64,000 bases of DNA, taken from NCBI GenBank assembly GCA_022827095.1, contig JAJDTP010000005.1, positions 186,001 to 250,000 on the forward strand, given 5' to 3'. Both the position numbers and the translations under genes were made by a program. Every line of letters begins with the position of its first letter. The stretch's first letter is position 1. The notes beneath the pieces are model-generated. The model did not search any database and was not told where the DNA came from. It was given only the letters and a program-made list of their open reading frames with translations. Below, piece by piece: positions 17,747 to 25,406 of the stretch. The stretch is from Dehalococcoidia bacterium (GTDB lineage Bacteria > Chloroflexota > Dehalococcoidia > Lucifugimonadales > UBA3495).

Positions 17747-18145
17747 ATGACTACAGACTTGGCGTTCCTGTGTGACTCCGCTCTGGAAGACCGGGGCAAG
17801 CTACACGCTTTGGGCGTCGGCATCGACGGAGTGTCTGGCGCTGCCCTGCCCATGACCCACCCCCGTTTCGTGGTGGTCTGCGTCATGCGTTACTCCGTCG
17901 TGGAAGCCGGGGACAAACGCATGGCGATCCGCCTGCTCACTCCGGACGCCCGCGACGCCATCCCGCCCATCGAGCAGGACATCACACTCCCGCTTCGCGA
18001 CGGAGTTGTGGACTCCACCGCCCGGATCATTGCCGAGGTCAACGGGGTCACCTTCAACCACTCCGGCCCCCATGCGTTCCACGTCGCTATCGACGGCGCG
18101 GAAGTCGCCCGCCTGCCCATCAACGTCAGCGTGCGCGGCTCCTGA
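17747..18145 (+). CDS. DUF6941 family protein
   Basis: A 132-residue protein matching the DUF6941 pattern: an opening FLCDSALEDRGKLHALGVG strand pair, the central VVVCVMRYSVVEAG, and a C-terminal FHVAIDGAEVARLPINV beta hairpin. Members look like small beta-sandwich proteins of unknown role. No ribosome binding site is seen, because the leader is formed by an intergenic repeat. The Ham1-like gene follows 27 bases later. Confidence 0.72.
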   Translation: MTTDLAFLCDSALEDRGKLHALGVGIDGVSGAALPMTHPRFVVVCVMRYSVVEAGDKRMAIRLLTPDARDAIPPIEQDITLPLRDGVVDSTARIIAEVNGVTFNHSGPHAFHVAIDGAEVARLPINVSVRGS

Positions 18146-18172
18146 TCTTGGCTTCCCCTCGGCGGTTCCCCG

Positions 18173-18832
18173 GTGTCCGTTCCCCAAATATTGCTCGCCA
18201 CGGGCAACGCCGATAAGCGGCGGATGCTCGCGTGGCTCCTGGCCGATATCCCGGTTCGTACCGTCGCCCCCGCCGATGTGGGCGTGACCGCCGAACCCGA
18301 TGAGAGCGGCGACACCCACGAAGCCATCGCCCGCGCCAAGGCCGAGGAATGGTCACGGGCTGCCGGCATTCCCGCCATCGCCAGCGATGGCGGCCTCGTG
18401 GTTCCGGTCCTGGGCGCGAACTGGGAGAGCCGGTACACCCATCGCTTCGCCGGCCCGGCTGCCAACGACGCCGAGCGGCAACGCCGTCTCCTCCAAATGA
18501 TGGAACCGTTCTCCGGCAACCAGCGCTGCGCTGCCTTCGTCGAGGCCCTCGCCATTGCCGACGCCGGCGAGACCATCGCGTCCTGGGAGGTGTCCGGCGC
18601 CACCGGCCACATAGTGGACTCGTTAGAGCAGCGAGGCGGCGATACTGACGGTGACGGTTTCTGGGTCTTTCCCCTCTGGTACTTCCCCGAGTTTGGCCGT
18701 ACCTACGACCGCCTGACGCAATCCGAACGCGCCGGCCTGGGCGATCACTGGCAAACGCTCCGTGCACGGGTCCGCGAATTCATCCTAGGATGGTTGGACA
18801 GCCTCGCCGCCCCGACAAATCGGCTACAATAA
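18173..18832 (+). CDS. Ham1/RdgB-like nucleoside triphosphate pyrophosphatase, divergent
   Basis: A 219-residue protein with the Ham1 opening ILLATGNADKRRML (compare T/S-x-N-x-x-K) and the later IASDGGLVVPVLG, which corresponds to the DSGL segment. It also has FVEALAIADAGE and GDGFWVFPLWYFPEFGRTY. RdgB enzymes remove dITP/XTP from the nucleotide pool. The canonical DSGLxVxAL is altered to SDGGLVVPV, so specificity or activity may differ. GTG start at 18173 without a clear binding site. MoxR follows in the same direction. Confidence 0.72.
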   Translation: MSVPQILLATGNADKRRMLAWLLADIPVRTVAPADVGVTAEPDESGDTHEAIARAKAEEWSRAAGIPAIASDGGLVVPVLGANWESRYTHRFAGPAANDAERQRRLLQMMEPFSGNQRCAAFVEALAIADAGETIASWEVSGATGHIVDSLEQRGGDTDGDGFWVFPLWYFPEFGRTYDRLTQSERAGLGDHWQTLRARVREFILGWLDSLAAPTNRLQ

Positions 18833-18865
18833 TCCGGCCACAGTTCATCGCCTACGGAGCCGCTC

Positions 18866-19816
18866 TTGACTGCCCTGCACGCCGAGCACGAATCACCCTC
18901 GCCCGCCTCAGTGGAAGACGTCCAGGGCCTGCTGCGGGACCAGGCCTACGTTACCGACCGGGGCTTGGCCATCGCCATCTTCCTGGCGCTGAAATTGCGC
19001 CGTCCGCTGTTCCTGGAGGGCGAAGCCGGCGTCGGCAAGACCGAAATCGCCCGTGCTCTGGCCGCAGGCCTGAGCACCGACCTGATCCGGTTGCAGTGCT
19101 ACGAGGGCCTCGACATCAACCACGCAGTCTACGAGTGGAACCACACCCGCCAACTGCTGGAGATCCGTTTGATGGAAGCCAGGCGCGAGGCCGGCAGTGG
19201 TGACGCCGCCGTCGACCTGTTCAGTCCGCAATTCCTGATCAAGCGACCGCTTTTGGAGGCCATCGACGAGAGCCGGGATCGCGCCCCGGTGCTGCTCATT
19301 GACGAGCTCGACCGGGCCGACGAGGAGTTTGAAGGGTTCCTCCTGGAGCTCCTCGCCGACTACCAGATCACGATACCGGAACTGGGCACCTTTCACGCTG
19401 CTTACCCGCCCGTCGTCGTCATCACCTCCAACCGCACCCGCGAGGTCCACGACGCCCTGAAGCGTCGCTGCCTCTACTACTGGGTCGACTATCCCGACTA
19501 CCAGAAGGAACTCCAGATTGTCACCGCGCGCCTGCCGGACGCTCCCCGCCAGCTGGCCCAGCAGGTTACCGGGTTCATTCAGGAGTTGCGGGAAACCGAG
19601 CTCTACAAGATCCCCGGCGTCTCCGAGACTCTGGACTGGACATCCGCGCTGATGGCGTTGAACATGCGTGAGCTGGAACCGGAGGTCATCGACGACACCT
19701 TGGGCATCATGCTCAAGTACCAGGACGACATCGAAGCCGTGCGGGGCGAGCCGGCCCGCGCCCTCCTGGAACGCTCACGAAACCGTGGCCCCCGCCGCGG
19801 CGGCCGGAGGGGCTGA
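18866..19816 (+). CDS. MoxR-family AAA+ ATPase
   Basis: A 316-residue AAA+ protein with Walker A GEAGVGKT (residues 52-59), Walker B VLLIDELDRAD (142-149 region) and sensor ITSNRTREVHDALKRR. MoxR ATPases act as chaperones that insert cofactors or activate metalloenzymes, often with a von Willebrand A-domain partner. No such partner is adjacent. The similar CoxD proteins serve molybdenum hydroxylases. TTG start at 18866 is supported by GGAG six bases upstream. The flavin oxidoreductase gene begins one base after its stop, so the two are coupled. Confidence 0.88.
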   Translation: MTALHAEHESPSPASVEDVQGLLRDQAYVTDRGLAIAIFLALKLRRPLFLEGEAGVGKTEIARALAAGLSTDLIRLQCYEGLDINHAVYEWNHTRQLLEIRLMEARREAGSGDAAVDLFSPQFLIKRPLLEAIDESRDRAPVLLIDELDRADEEFEGFLLELLADYQITIPELGTFHAAYPPVVVITSNRTREVHDALKRRCLYYWVDYPDYQKELQIVTARLPDAPRQLAQQVTGFIQELRETELYKIPGVSETLDWTSALMALNMRELEPEVIDDTLGIMLKYQDDIEAVRGEPARALLERSRNRGPRRGGRRG

Positions 19817-19817
19817 C

Positions 19818-20990
19818 ATGGACGCACAGCATATCGTGGTAATCGGAGCGGGCATCGTTGGCGCTTCCATTGCTTTCCGGGTCGCTTCTCGCGGCGCTCG
19901 CGTCACCGTGATCGATAAGGATCAGCCGGGGTTCGGCGCATCCAGCCACAGCTTCGCCTGGATCAACGCCGGCGCCAAGGAGCCCGTCGGCTACCACAAC
20001 CTGAACCGCCGCTCGCTGGAAATGTGGCCCCGGTTCGCCGATGCCCTGGCCGAGGACGTCGGTCTCCGCTGGGGCGGCAAGGTCGCGTGGGAAGCCGAAC
20101 CCGAGGCCGCCAAAGCCCTGGTCGCCCGCGTGGAGCAACTCCAGTCCTGGGGATATCCCAGCCGCCTGGTCTCCCGCGAGGAATTGCAGGATCTCGAACC
20201 TGCCCTGAACATCGGCGTCGTCGCCGCGGCGGACTATAACGAGAACGAGGGACAGGTCGAACCCCAATTGGTCGTGGATGCCTGTGTCAACCGCCTGCGG
20301 GAGTTGGAAGCCTCGGTCATGTCGGGTGTGCAAGTCCTTGGGCTCCGCCAGGACACTCACAACCGCATAACCTCGGTCCAGACCACCGCCGGCGACATCG
20401 ACGCCGACATTGTGGTCGTCGCTGCCGGCACCGCCACCACCGCCGTGGCCGGTATGGCCGGCGTGTACGTGCCGCAAGCCGAGAGCCCGGGTGTCGTCAT
20501 CCGCACCACCCCCATGCCGTCGCTGTTGCGCAACGTGCCCGTGGTGTACGCGCCGCCGTTGGAAGATGGCCGCCGCGAGATCCATCTGCGCCATTGCCCG
20601 GACGGCCGCCTCATGATCGGCGAGGGCGACCAGGAAAGTCTTGCCGAGGACGACACCCAGGCCCACGCCGACGATCTGTTGGCCCGCGCCTGCCAGCATC
20701 TGCCCGGGTTGAAAGGCGCTTCAGCCGTTCCCGTGCCCGTCGGCTGGCGTCCCATGCCGCTGGACGGCTATCCGGTCATGGGGTTCGCTCCTGAGGCTCC
20801 CAACCTCTACGTTGCTCTCACCCACAGCGGGGTCACGCTGGCCCCGGCCCTGAGCCAACTCGCCGCGCTCGAGATCTGCGACGGCGCCCGCGCCGACGCG
20901 GTGCTCGGCCCCTACCGCCCCGAGCGGTTCGCCGGTATGACGCCGGAAGCCGCGTCGCAGATGGAACACCCGCGCGCCCGGCACCGCTAG
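19818..20990 (+). CDS. FAD-dependent oxidoreductase (D-amino-acid-oxidase family)
   Basis: A 390-residue DAO-family flavoenzyme. It has the dinucleotide fold HIVVIGAGIVGASIAFRVA at the N-terminus, FGASSHSFAWINAG, and a C-terminal GWRPMPLDGYPVMGFAPEAP with YVALTHSGVTLAP, which close the FAD site. Such enzymes oxidise amino acids or secondary amines such as sarcosine or glycine. The substrate is not readable. It is coupled to the MoxR gene by a one-base gap. The gene-poor region begins after it. Confidence 0.88.
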   Translation: MDAQHIVVIGAGIVGASIAFRVASRGARVTVIDKDQPGFGASSHSFAWINAGAKEPVGYHNLNRRSLEMWPRFADALAEDVGLRWGGKVAWEAEPEAAKALVARVEQLQSWGYPSRLVSREELQDLEPALNIGVVAAADYNENEGQVEPQLVVDACVNRLRELEASVMSGVQVLGLRQDTHNRITSVQTTAGDIDADIVVVAAGTATTAVAGMAGVYVPQAESPGVVIRTTPMPSLLRNVPVVYAPPLEDGRREIHLRHCPDGRLMIGEGDQESLAEDDTQAHADDLLARACQHLPGLKGASAVPVPVGWRPMPLDGYPVMGFAPEAPNLYVALTHSGVTLAPALSQLAALEICDGARADAVLGPYRPERFAGMTPEAASQMEHPRARHR

Positions 20991-21117
20991 TCCGTTTTCC
21001 GTCCCAATTCTCGACGGCTCGCTTGACACGGACCTCTTCCCAGTTGTTCCGATCGGTCTGAGCCCGAGAGGGTTGTTTCCGGCCGCACTGTGTCGGCCTC
21101 GACGCCGGTCAAACTAT

Positions 21118-21149
21118 GGGGCCAACGAACGCGGTTGTTCGCTGGCCCC
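21118..21149 (-). terminator. Large hairpin ending PHO-box module 1
   Basis: GGGGCCAACGAAC (21118-21130) pairs with GTTCGCTGGCCCC (21137-21149), twelve pairs with one mismatch around a six-base loop. It resembles the hairpin at 22563. Both share AACCGGGGCCAGC on the minus strand and lie at the far end of leftward PHO-box modules. There is no T-run, so the terminator role is inferred. The 299 bases between it and 21449 hold nothing else recognised. Confidence 0.45.
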
Positions 21150-21448
21150 GGTTTCGGCTTATGCGCCGATCGTTGTGGTTATTCCTGGTGGCGTCCTGAG
21201 ACGCCACGGACCTCAGGCGAGGTTCGGAGTTATTGCCTCCGTCGATATGGCCGCGCCGTCGGTCCGCTCGTACCCTCGCCGCCAATCCGGCTGCGGTAGC
21301 CTGCCCCGATCTGGCATCGGCCCTATCGGGCCACGGCCAAACGCAGGTATGGGAATGGTGGCGTGGGTTGCTGTGAGTGGCGAGGGATGAATTCCACGGG
21401 CTGATTTCACAAGTCTGTCGGTTGGCAGTATGCCCCGATTGAGAATCT

Positions 21449-21745
21449 TCACCGCGCTCCCACCTGGATGAGCGTGGCCGCCGGCAGGCTCCCCGTGTCC
21501 TGGCCATAAACGTTCCCGCCGATGACGCGGCTCCCGATCACGGAGGCGGATGTCGTGTATGAGCCGCCCTCGGTTTCCGCCGACCAGACCTGCGTCGCGC
21601 CGTAAGGCGTCTGGTCCGCTGAGGCCATCATCAGGGCCATTACGACAGCCAGCGTAACGCCGATCAACGCCAATGCCCACAAATCCTTCCGTCCTCTGCT
21701 CCCGTGTGTCCTCGGTCTGCTTTTGTACATGTTCGCCGCAATCAT
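21449..21745 (-). CDS. Small single-pass membrane protein of PHO-box module 1
   Basis: A 98-residue protein. The N-terminus is basic (MYKSRPRTHGSRGRKD), followed by a hydrophobic segment around residues 22-42 (WALALIGVTLAVVMALMMA) and a Ser/Thr/Gly-rich outer part. ATG 21745 has GAGG eight bases upstream; the GTG one codon earlier is spaced too closely. It lies about 320 bases downstream of the leftward PHO-box-like promoter at 22073-22137, and that leader shows no other supported gene. Family unknown; it could be a pilin-like or small stress membrane protein. Confidence 0.55.
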   Translation of the reverse strand: MIAANMYKSRPRTHGSRGRKDLWALALIGVTLAVVMALMMASADQTPYGATQVWSAETEGGSYTTSASVIGSRVIGGNVYGQDTGSLPAATLIQVGAR

Positions 21746-22072
21746 CACTACTTCCTCGCTCAGTTATGTCGCCAGTTCGGTTTGCTTCTCCAAATATTGA
21801 AACGATGAGTATGTTTCCGCCGTGGCGATAATGCCGATGGGTTCCGCAGTAGTTACCCGTCGAGACTACGGGACAATAAGCACCGATGTCCAACGGTGTC
21901 ATGTCTTCGGTAGTCGATATACGATTTGAACTATGATTTGGTTCCTGATGGGATCGGCCGACGCAATCTTTTGTGGTCTCTGATCTCATGGGTTCGAAAA
22001 AGTGGACGGGGCCAGGCGATACCGCACTCCCCCGCTTGATTAGACCCCAGCCCTATCCCCGTCCATGCATGC

Positions 22073-22137
22073 ATACTACCGGCCAATTGTGAAAACTAAG
22101 TGAAAATCAAGCACAAATATATGAACATAACGTGAAT
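22073..22137 (-). promoter_or_regulatory. PHO-box-like promoter 1 (four half-sites plus -10)
   Basis: Read on the minus strand, TTTTCAC half-sites occur twice at an 11-base period (complement GTGAAAA at 22089 and 22100). A second pair of TTCA half-sites (complement TGAA at 22122 and 22133) also has an 11-base period. Ten bases downstream of the first pair is TAGTAT (22078-22073), the expected -10. Direct repeats of 11 bases replacing the -35 are the layout of PhoB/PhoP operators. The same geometry recurs at 23065. Confidence 0.6.
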
Positions 22138-22338
22138 GTTTGCCGCGGAGGCGGTCACATGTGCCCTCGACGGGCTATTTCCATGCACAACTCTCTCGAT
22201 GAATGTGGAGATGTCAGCTGTGTCGGGCGTGTTGTAGACATTCCTCCGACGGAGTCTGTTTCCAAAAACCCGTATTGGTCGGCGACCGTCTTGCCCGTCT
22301 GCCGTGCGGTTGTGAACAGGTTTGGTTTGGCCGCCACC

Positions 22339-22505
22339 CTCACGCCTACCCAGTTTGTGAAGAGGAAACGTGAGGATCAGGATTTTCAAAATTCAGGGAT
22401 CAGCGGGATTGGAATCGTTCCGCGATGGAGACTTTGCAATCCTGCTAAATCATAAACTCCCGTGAATCCTGATACTGACAATTCACGCCAGTGAGTACGT
22501 ATGAG
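22339..22505. repeat. Dispersed palindromic intergenic element, copy D (inverted)
   Basis: Inverted relative to copies A-C and E: GTGAGGATCAGGATTTTCAA at the left and GAATCCTGATACTGAC at the right, with GGAATCGTTCC in the middle. The outer ends are CTCACGCCTACCCAG and GTGAGTACGTATGAG. It lies upstream of module 1's promoter within the gene-poor region. Confidence 0.7.
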
Positions 22506-22562
22506 GGCCAACACCCGATTCGCCCGCCACGGCGCAGCCAATGGCCCCGCTGAACATAAGAC

Positions 22563-22592
22563 GGGCCAGCGGGTGTTATCACCTGCTGGCCC
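22563..22592 (-). terminator. Large hairpin ending PHO-box module 2
   Basis: GGGCCAGCGGGTG (22563-22575) pairs with CACCTGCTGGCCC (22580-22592) through thirteen pairs including one G-U, closing on TTAT. It is the counterpart of the hairpin at 21118. The following minus-strand bases are GTCTTATGTT, weakly T-rich. The 247 bases between it and the 40-residue gene contain no supported gene. Confidence 0.5.
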
Positions 22593-22839
22593 CGGTTGCG
22601 GCGCGCCTATGCGTTTGTTTGGTTATACCGGCCCCTTAGTTATGTGCTTCGGAGCCCTGGGGTAGTTTTGAGGCTATGGCGCTTATTCACGCCCTTCGCT
22701 GCTGGTTCGGCAGGCCCTGGTTCCGGCATATTATGTAGCCGCCAGAACCGCCGGTTGGATTTGATGGTTTGGCCCTATTCGGACCATGGTCACCGCCATG
22801 GTGCGGTGTTCCCCTCCTGAGTGGCGCGCCGCCGTACTG

Positions 22840-22962
22840 TTATCCCTGTGGGATGATCGACAGCGCCGACCCCGGGATGGTCACCGACAGCGCGCCCACC
22901 ACCGAGACCGGCGCGAGTTTCCTCCAGGCGATGCTGCCGTTTCCGTTCTTTGTAGCGATCAT
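22840..22962 (-). CDS. 40-residue hydrophobic peptide of PHO-box module 2
   Basis: A very short frame encoding a basic/polar start (MIATKNGNGSIAWRK) followed by a hydrophobic stretch (LAPVSVVGALSVTI and ALSII), like a single membrane helix. The start has GGGGAG ten bases upstream and lies about 95 bases after the predicted transcription start of PHO-box promoter 2. It is the only frame I found in the unit with this arrangement. No family is recognised. Coding status depends on promoter position and the ribosome binding site. Confidence 0.4.
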   Translation of the reverse strand: MIATKNGNGSIAWRKLAPVSVVGALSVTIPGSALSIIPQG

Positions 22963-23064
22963 TTTCGGTCTTCTCCCCTTTGCTGGTTTGTCTGCGGACG
23001 ATCGGGGAGCGATTACCTTTCGCCGTCGCTAACCCCGTGTGGCCTCGTTCGCATCTGTGCATCC

Positions 23065-23128
23065 AGAATAGCAACCGAGTGTGAAAACCAAGTGAAAAGC
23101 GCCCCCGTAATCGTGAGCGAATTGTGAG
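23065..23128 (-). promoter_or_regulatory. PHO-box-like promoter 2 (four half-sites plus -10)
   Basis: On the minus strand, TTTTCAC half-sites (complement GTGAAAA at 23081 and GTGAAAA at 23092) have an 11-base period, and TCTCAC/GCTCAC half-sites (complement 23113 and 23124) also have an 11-base period. A -10 TATTCT (23070-23065) lies ten bases downstream of the first pair. Distances between half-sites (11, 21, 11) equal those of promoter 1. It faces the 40-residue gene. Confidence 0.6.
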
Positions 23129-23281
23129 AATGTTTCAAATTTGTTACACACACGAATGGCGCTTGCCCTACCTCCGACCCAATCGGGCGACCTCCCTTGC
23201 GCCCCGCGATTCCCACGACATAGCGCGCTGTCACGCAGCCCCGGACGGCCCCTGCTGCCACGCCGTTGGAGACTGGTTCCC

Positions 23282-23310
23282 TTGCCCAATGGAGTCTCCC
23301 GGCGTAGAAT
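23282..23310 (+). promoter_or_regulatory. Promoter of the CaiB/BaiF gene
   Basis: TTGCCC (23282-23287), a 17-base spacer and TAGAAT (23305-23310). The expected start near 23317 gives a leader of about 48 bases that includes the GGAG site before ATG 23365. Confidence 0.55.
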
Positions 23311-23364
23311 GGCGCAACTTCATTCGTGTACCCGAACTACGCATTCGATTGAGGAGAATCTGTC

Positions 23365-24579
23365 ATGCCGGAAGCTAAAGGCCCCCTGGACGGAATACGC
23401 GTCATCGACCTCGGTCGGCACCAGGCCGGCCCCCGCTGCGCCCAAGTGTTGGCCCGTTTGGGCGCCGAAGTCATCAAGGTGGAACGTCTGGGAGGCGAAG
23501 AGACCCGCTACCACGCCCCGTGGGTTCGCAAGCAATCCGCCTACTGGGTGCAGTACAACAGCGGCAAGAAGAGCCTCAGCATCGACCTCCGCAAGGAGGA
23601 GGGCAAGGAGGTCCTTCGCAAGCTGGTCAAGGTTTCCGATGTCCTCCTGCAGAACTTCCGCCCCGGCACCATCGACGTGATGGGCTTCGGCTACGACGTG
23701 CTCTATGAGCTGAACCCGCGCATCATCATGGTCAACGTCTCGGCATACGGCCAGTTCGGACCCTACCGCGAGCAGATTGGCTACGACCCCATCGGCCAGA
23801 CCATGTCCGGCATCGCCATGGTCACCGGCGAAGAGGGCATGCCTCCCATCCGCGCCGGCGTGCCCATCATCGACCGCACCACCGCGCTCCATGCCGCCAT
23901 CGGCACCCTTGCCGCCCTGCACGAGCGCGAGTCTTCCGGCGTTGGACAGACCATCGACGCCTGCCTCGCCGACACCGGCTACAGCTACACTGAAATCCCC
24001 ATCACGGCCTACCACGGCGCCGGCATCGAGCCCCGCCGCGGCGAATCCGCGGCCCCGCCGTCCGGCACCTACCCCTGCGCGGACGGTTGGGTGCTGATCT
24101 CCGCCGGCGACCAGCACCACTGGCACCGCGTCTGTAACGCCCTCGGCAAGCCCGAGTGGCTGGAGGACCCCCGGTTCACCACCCGCCATGAGCGCGGCCG
24201 GAACGGCGAGTTGGTCAACCAGGCCATGCGCGACCTGATGGCCAACATGACCATGCAGGAAGCCATTGCCCACTTCACCCACCACGACGTGGTTGCGGCT
24301 CCCGTCAACACCATCGCCCAGGCCGCCGCCGACCCCCATCCTTGGGAGCGCCGCGCCATGGTCGAGGTCGACGACTTCCTCGCCGGTACCATCGCCGTGT
24401 CCGGCGACTTTTGGCACTTCAGCCGCACCCCCGCCGTGGTCGGCACCACTCCCCAGGTGGGCGAGCACAACGAGGACGTCCTCACCGGCATCCTCGACTA
24501 CACCGAGGATCAGGTTCAGGCCATGTACGAGGCCAACGTCATCGGCACCTTCCACCACTACGACGAAGTCCCCGGGTAA
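23365..24579 (+). CDS. CaiB/BaiF family CoA-transferase
   Basis: A 404-residue class III CoA-transferase: N-terminal GIRVIDLGRHQAGPRCAQVLARLGAEVIKVE, then KKSLSIDLRKEEGKE, LLQNFRPG and SAYGQFGPYREQIGYDPIGQ. These enzymes move CoA between organic acids through an aspartyl-CoA intermediate. The acceptor aspartate expected in the middle region is plausible but not proven by eye. It has its own promoter at 23282 and a perfect palindromic terminator at 24604, so it is a single-gene unit. Chloroflexota of the SAR202 type often carry many such genes. Confidence 0.9.
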   Translation: MPEAKGPLDGIRVIDLGRHQAGPRCAQVLARLGAEVIKVERLGGEETRYHAPWVRKQSAYWVQYNSGKKSLSIDLRKEEGKEVLRKLVKVSDVLLQNFRPGTIDVMGFGYDVLYELNPRIIMVNVSAYGQFGPYREQIGYDPIGQTMSGIAMVTGEEGMPPIRAGVPIIDRTTALHAAIGTLAALHERESSGVGQTIDACLADTGYSYTEIPITAYHGAGIEPRRGESAAPPSGTYPCADGWVLISAGDQHHWHRVCNALGKPEWLEDPRFTTRHERGRNGELVNQAMRDLMANMTMQEAIAHFTHHDVVAAPVNTIAQAAADPHPWERRAMVEVDDFLAGTIAVSGDFWHFSRTPAVVGTTPQVGEHNEDVLTGILDYTEDQVQAMYEANVIGTFHHYDEVPG

Positions 24580-24603
24580 CCGACCGCCAAACCGCACTCA
24601 CCG

Positions 24604-24629
24604 CAGGGGCGAAGGATCCTTCGCCCCTG
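24604..24629 (+). terminator. Perfect 26-base palindrome terminating the CaiB gene
   Basis: CAGGGGCGAAGGA followed directly by its exact inverse TCCTTCGCCCCTG, then TTCTGTTG. It begins 24 bases after the CaiB stop. The 13-pair arm forms a strong stem, and the following bases are modestly T-rich. A rho-independent terminator is the simplest reading. Confidence 0.65.
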
Positions 24630-24656
24630 TTCTGTTGCTGGCGAGATGGCGGTAGC

Positions 24657-24917
24657 ATGAATACTGGTTATGAATGGGACGAAGCGAAGCGCCAGATCAA
24701 CTTGGATCAACACCGGTTGGACTTTGAAGACGTGCGTCGGTTCGGATGGGATGATGCAATTACCAGGTCAAGCGATCGTGGTGGCGAATCCCGCTGGATA
24801 GCCTACGGTTATTTTGAAGATCGCCTGCCCGCAGTGGTGTATACGTGGGGCGGGGACGTGAAACGTATCATCAGTTTTCGTCCCGCTAGGATCAGCGAGG
24901 TACAGCGACATGGCTGA
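24657..24917 (+). CDS. brnT: BrnT family toxin (type II toxin-antitoxin)
   Basis: An 86-residue BrnT-like protein: YEWDEAKRQINLDQHRLDFEDV matches the family's opening helix and strand (shown only in part here), and RIISFRPARISEVQ matches the C-terminal catalytic region. BrnT is a RelE-fold ribonuclease that cleaves RNA to halt growth. The gene for its antitoxin overlaps its end by eight bases. ATG 24657 is used; a longer open frame upstream runs through the terminator of the preceding gene. Toxin-first order is normal for BrnTA. Confidence 0.82.
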   Translation: MNTGYEWDEAKRQINLDQHRLDFEDVRRFGWDDAITRSSDRGGESRWIAYGYFEDRLPAVVYTWGGDVKRIISFRPARISEVQRHG

Positions 24918-25320
24918 TGGATACTTGGAAAACGGGCTCACGCCGGAAGAACTTGCCGCTTTGCCGCCTTATGAAGAGGTCGCCAAACTGACCTTTGTCG
25001 AAGTTGCGGCCCTTTACGGTGAAGAAACAGCAATCTGCGTTGGTATTGCAAAGGACCCTGATACTTGGGTGCCCACCGATGAGGAATTCGCCCAGATGCG
25101 CCCGGCAATCGAAGTCGAACCCCAATGGGTCGAGGCCCACCGCGCCGGCCAAATCAAGATGCCCCCGCGCCCGCTCGTAACCAAGGTACAGGAAGAAGTC
25201 GTCCTGGACAGCGATATCGTGGACTTCTTCAAGCACCTCGATCCCCATTGGCAGAAAAACCGCATCAACGACTTCCTCCGCATCGTCATATTCAAACGAC
25301 GCCCCGACGAAAGTGCGTAG
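24910..25320 (+). CDS. BrnA-like antitoxin
   Basis: A 136-residue protein overlapping BrnT by eight bases. Its C-terminal part, DIVDFFKHLDPHWQKNRIN then DFLRIVIF, matches the BrnA ribbon-helix-helix DNA-binding region that neutralises BrnT and represses the operon. The N-terminal ~95 residues are longer than in typical BrnA and include two short repeats of acidic segments (LPPYEEVAKLTFVEVAALYG), so this is an extended version. The antitoxin assignment rests on position and the C-terminal motif. Confidence 0.75.
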   Translation: MADGYLENGLTPEELAALPPYEEVAKLTFVEVAALYGEETAICVGIAKDPDTWVPTDEEFAQMRPAIEVEPQWVEAHRAGQIKMPPRPLVTKVQEEVVLDSDIVDFFKHLDPHWQKNRINDFLRIVIFKRRPDESA

Positions 25321-25406
25321 CGTCGTCACGCCCTTAACGACCCTCCCTATCCCTTATGGCATAATACCCCGCACCCATCCCATCCCCCAACGGAGGTACC
25401 TCCCCC

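Noticed and set aside
22096-22389. Minus-strand frame starting MKILILTFPLHKLG
   Set aside because: The start peptide is a translation of the palindromic element (copy D), and similar peptides arise from other copies, so it is not a gene.
22769-23032. Plus-strand frame with a hydrophobic stretch (FLQAMLPFPFFVAIIFGLLP)
   Set aside because: No ribosome binding site; it is opposite the better supported PHO-box module 2 peptide on the minus strand.
23320-24597. Minus-strand frame of 425 codons opposite CaiB
   Set aside because: Antisense shadow; the plus strand matches CaiB/BaiF throughout and has a promoter and terminator.
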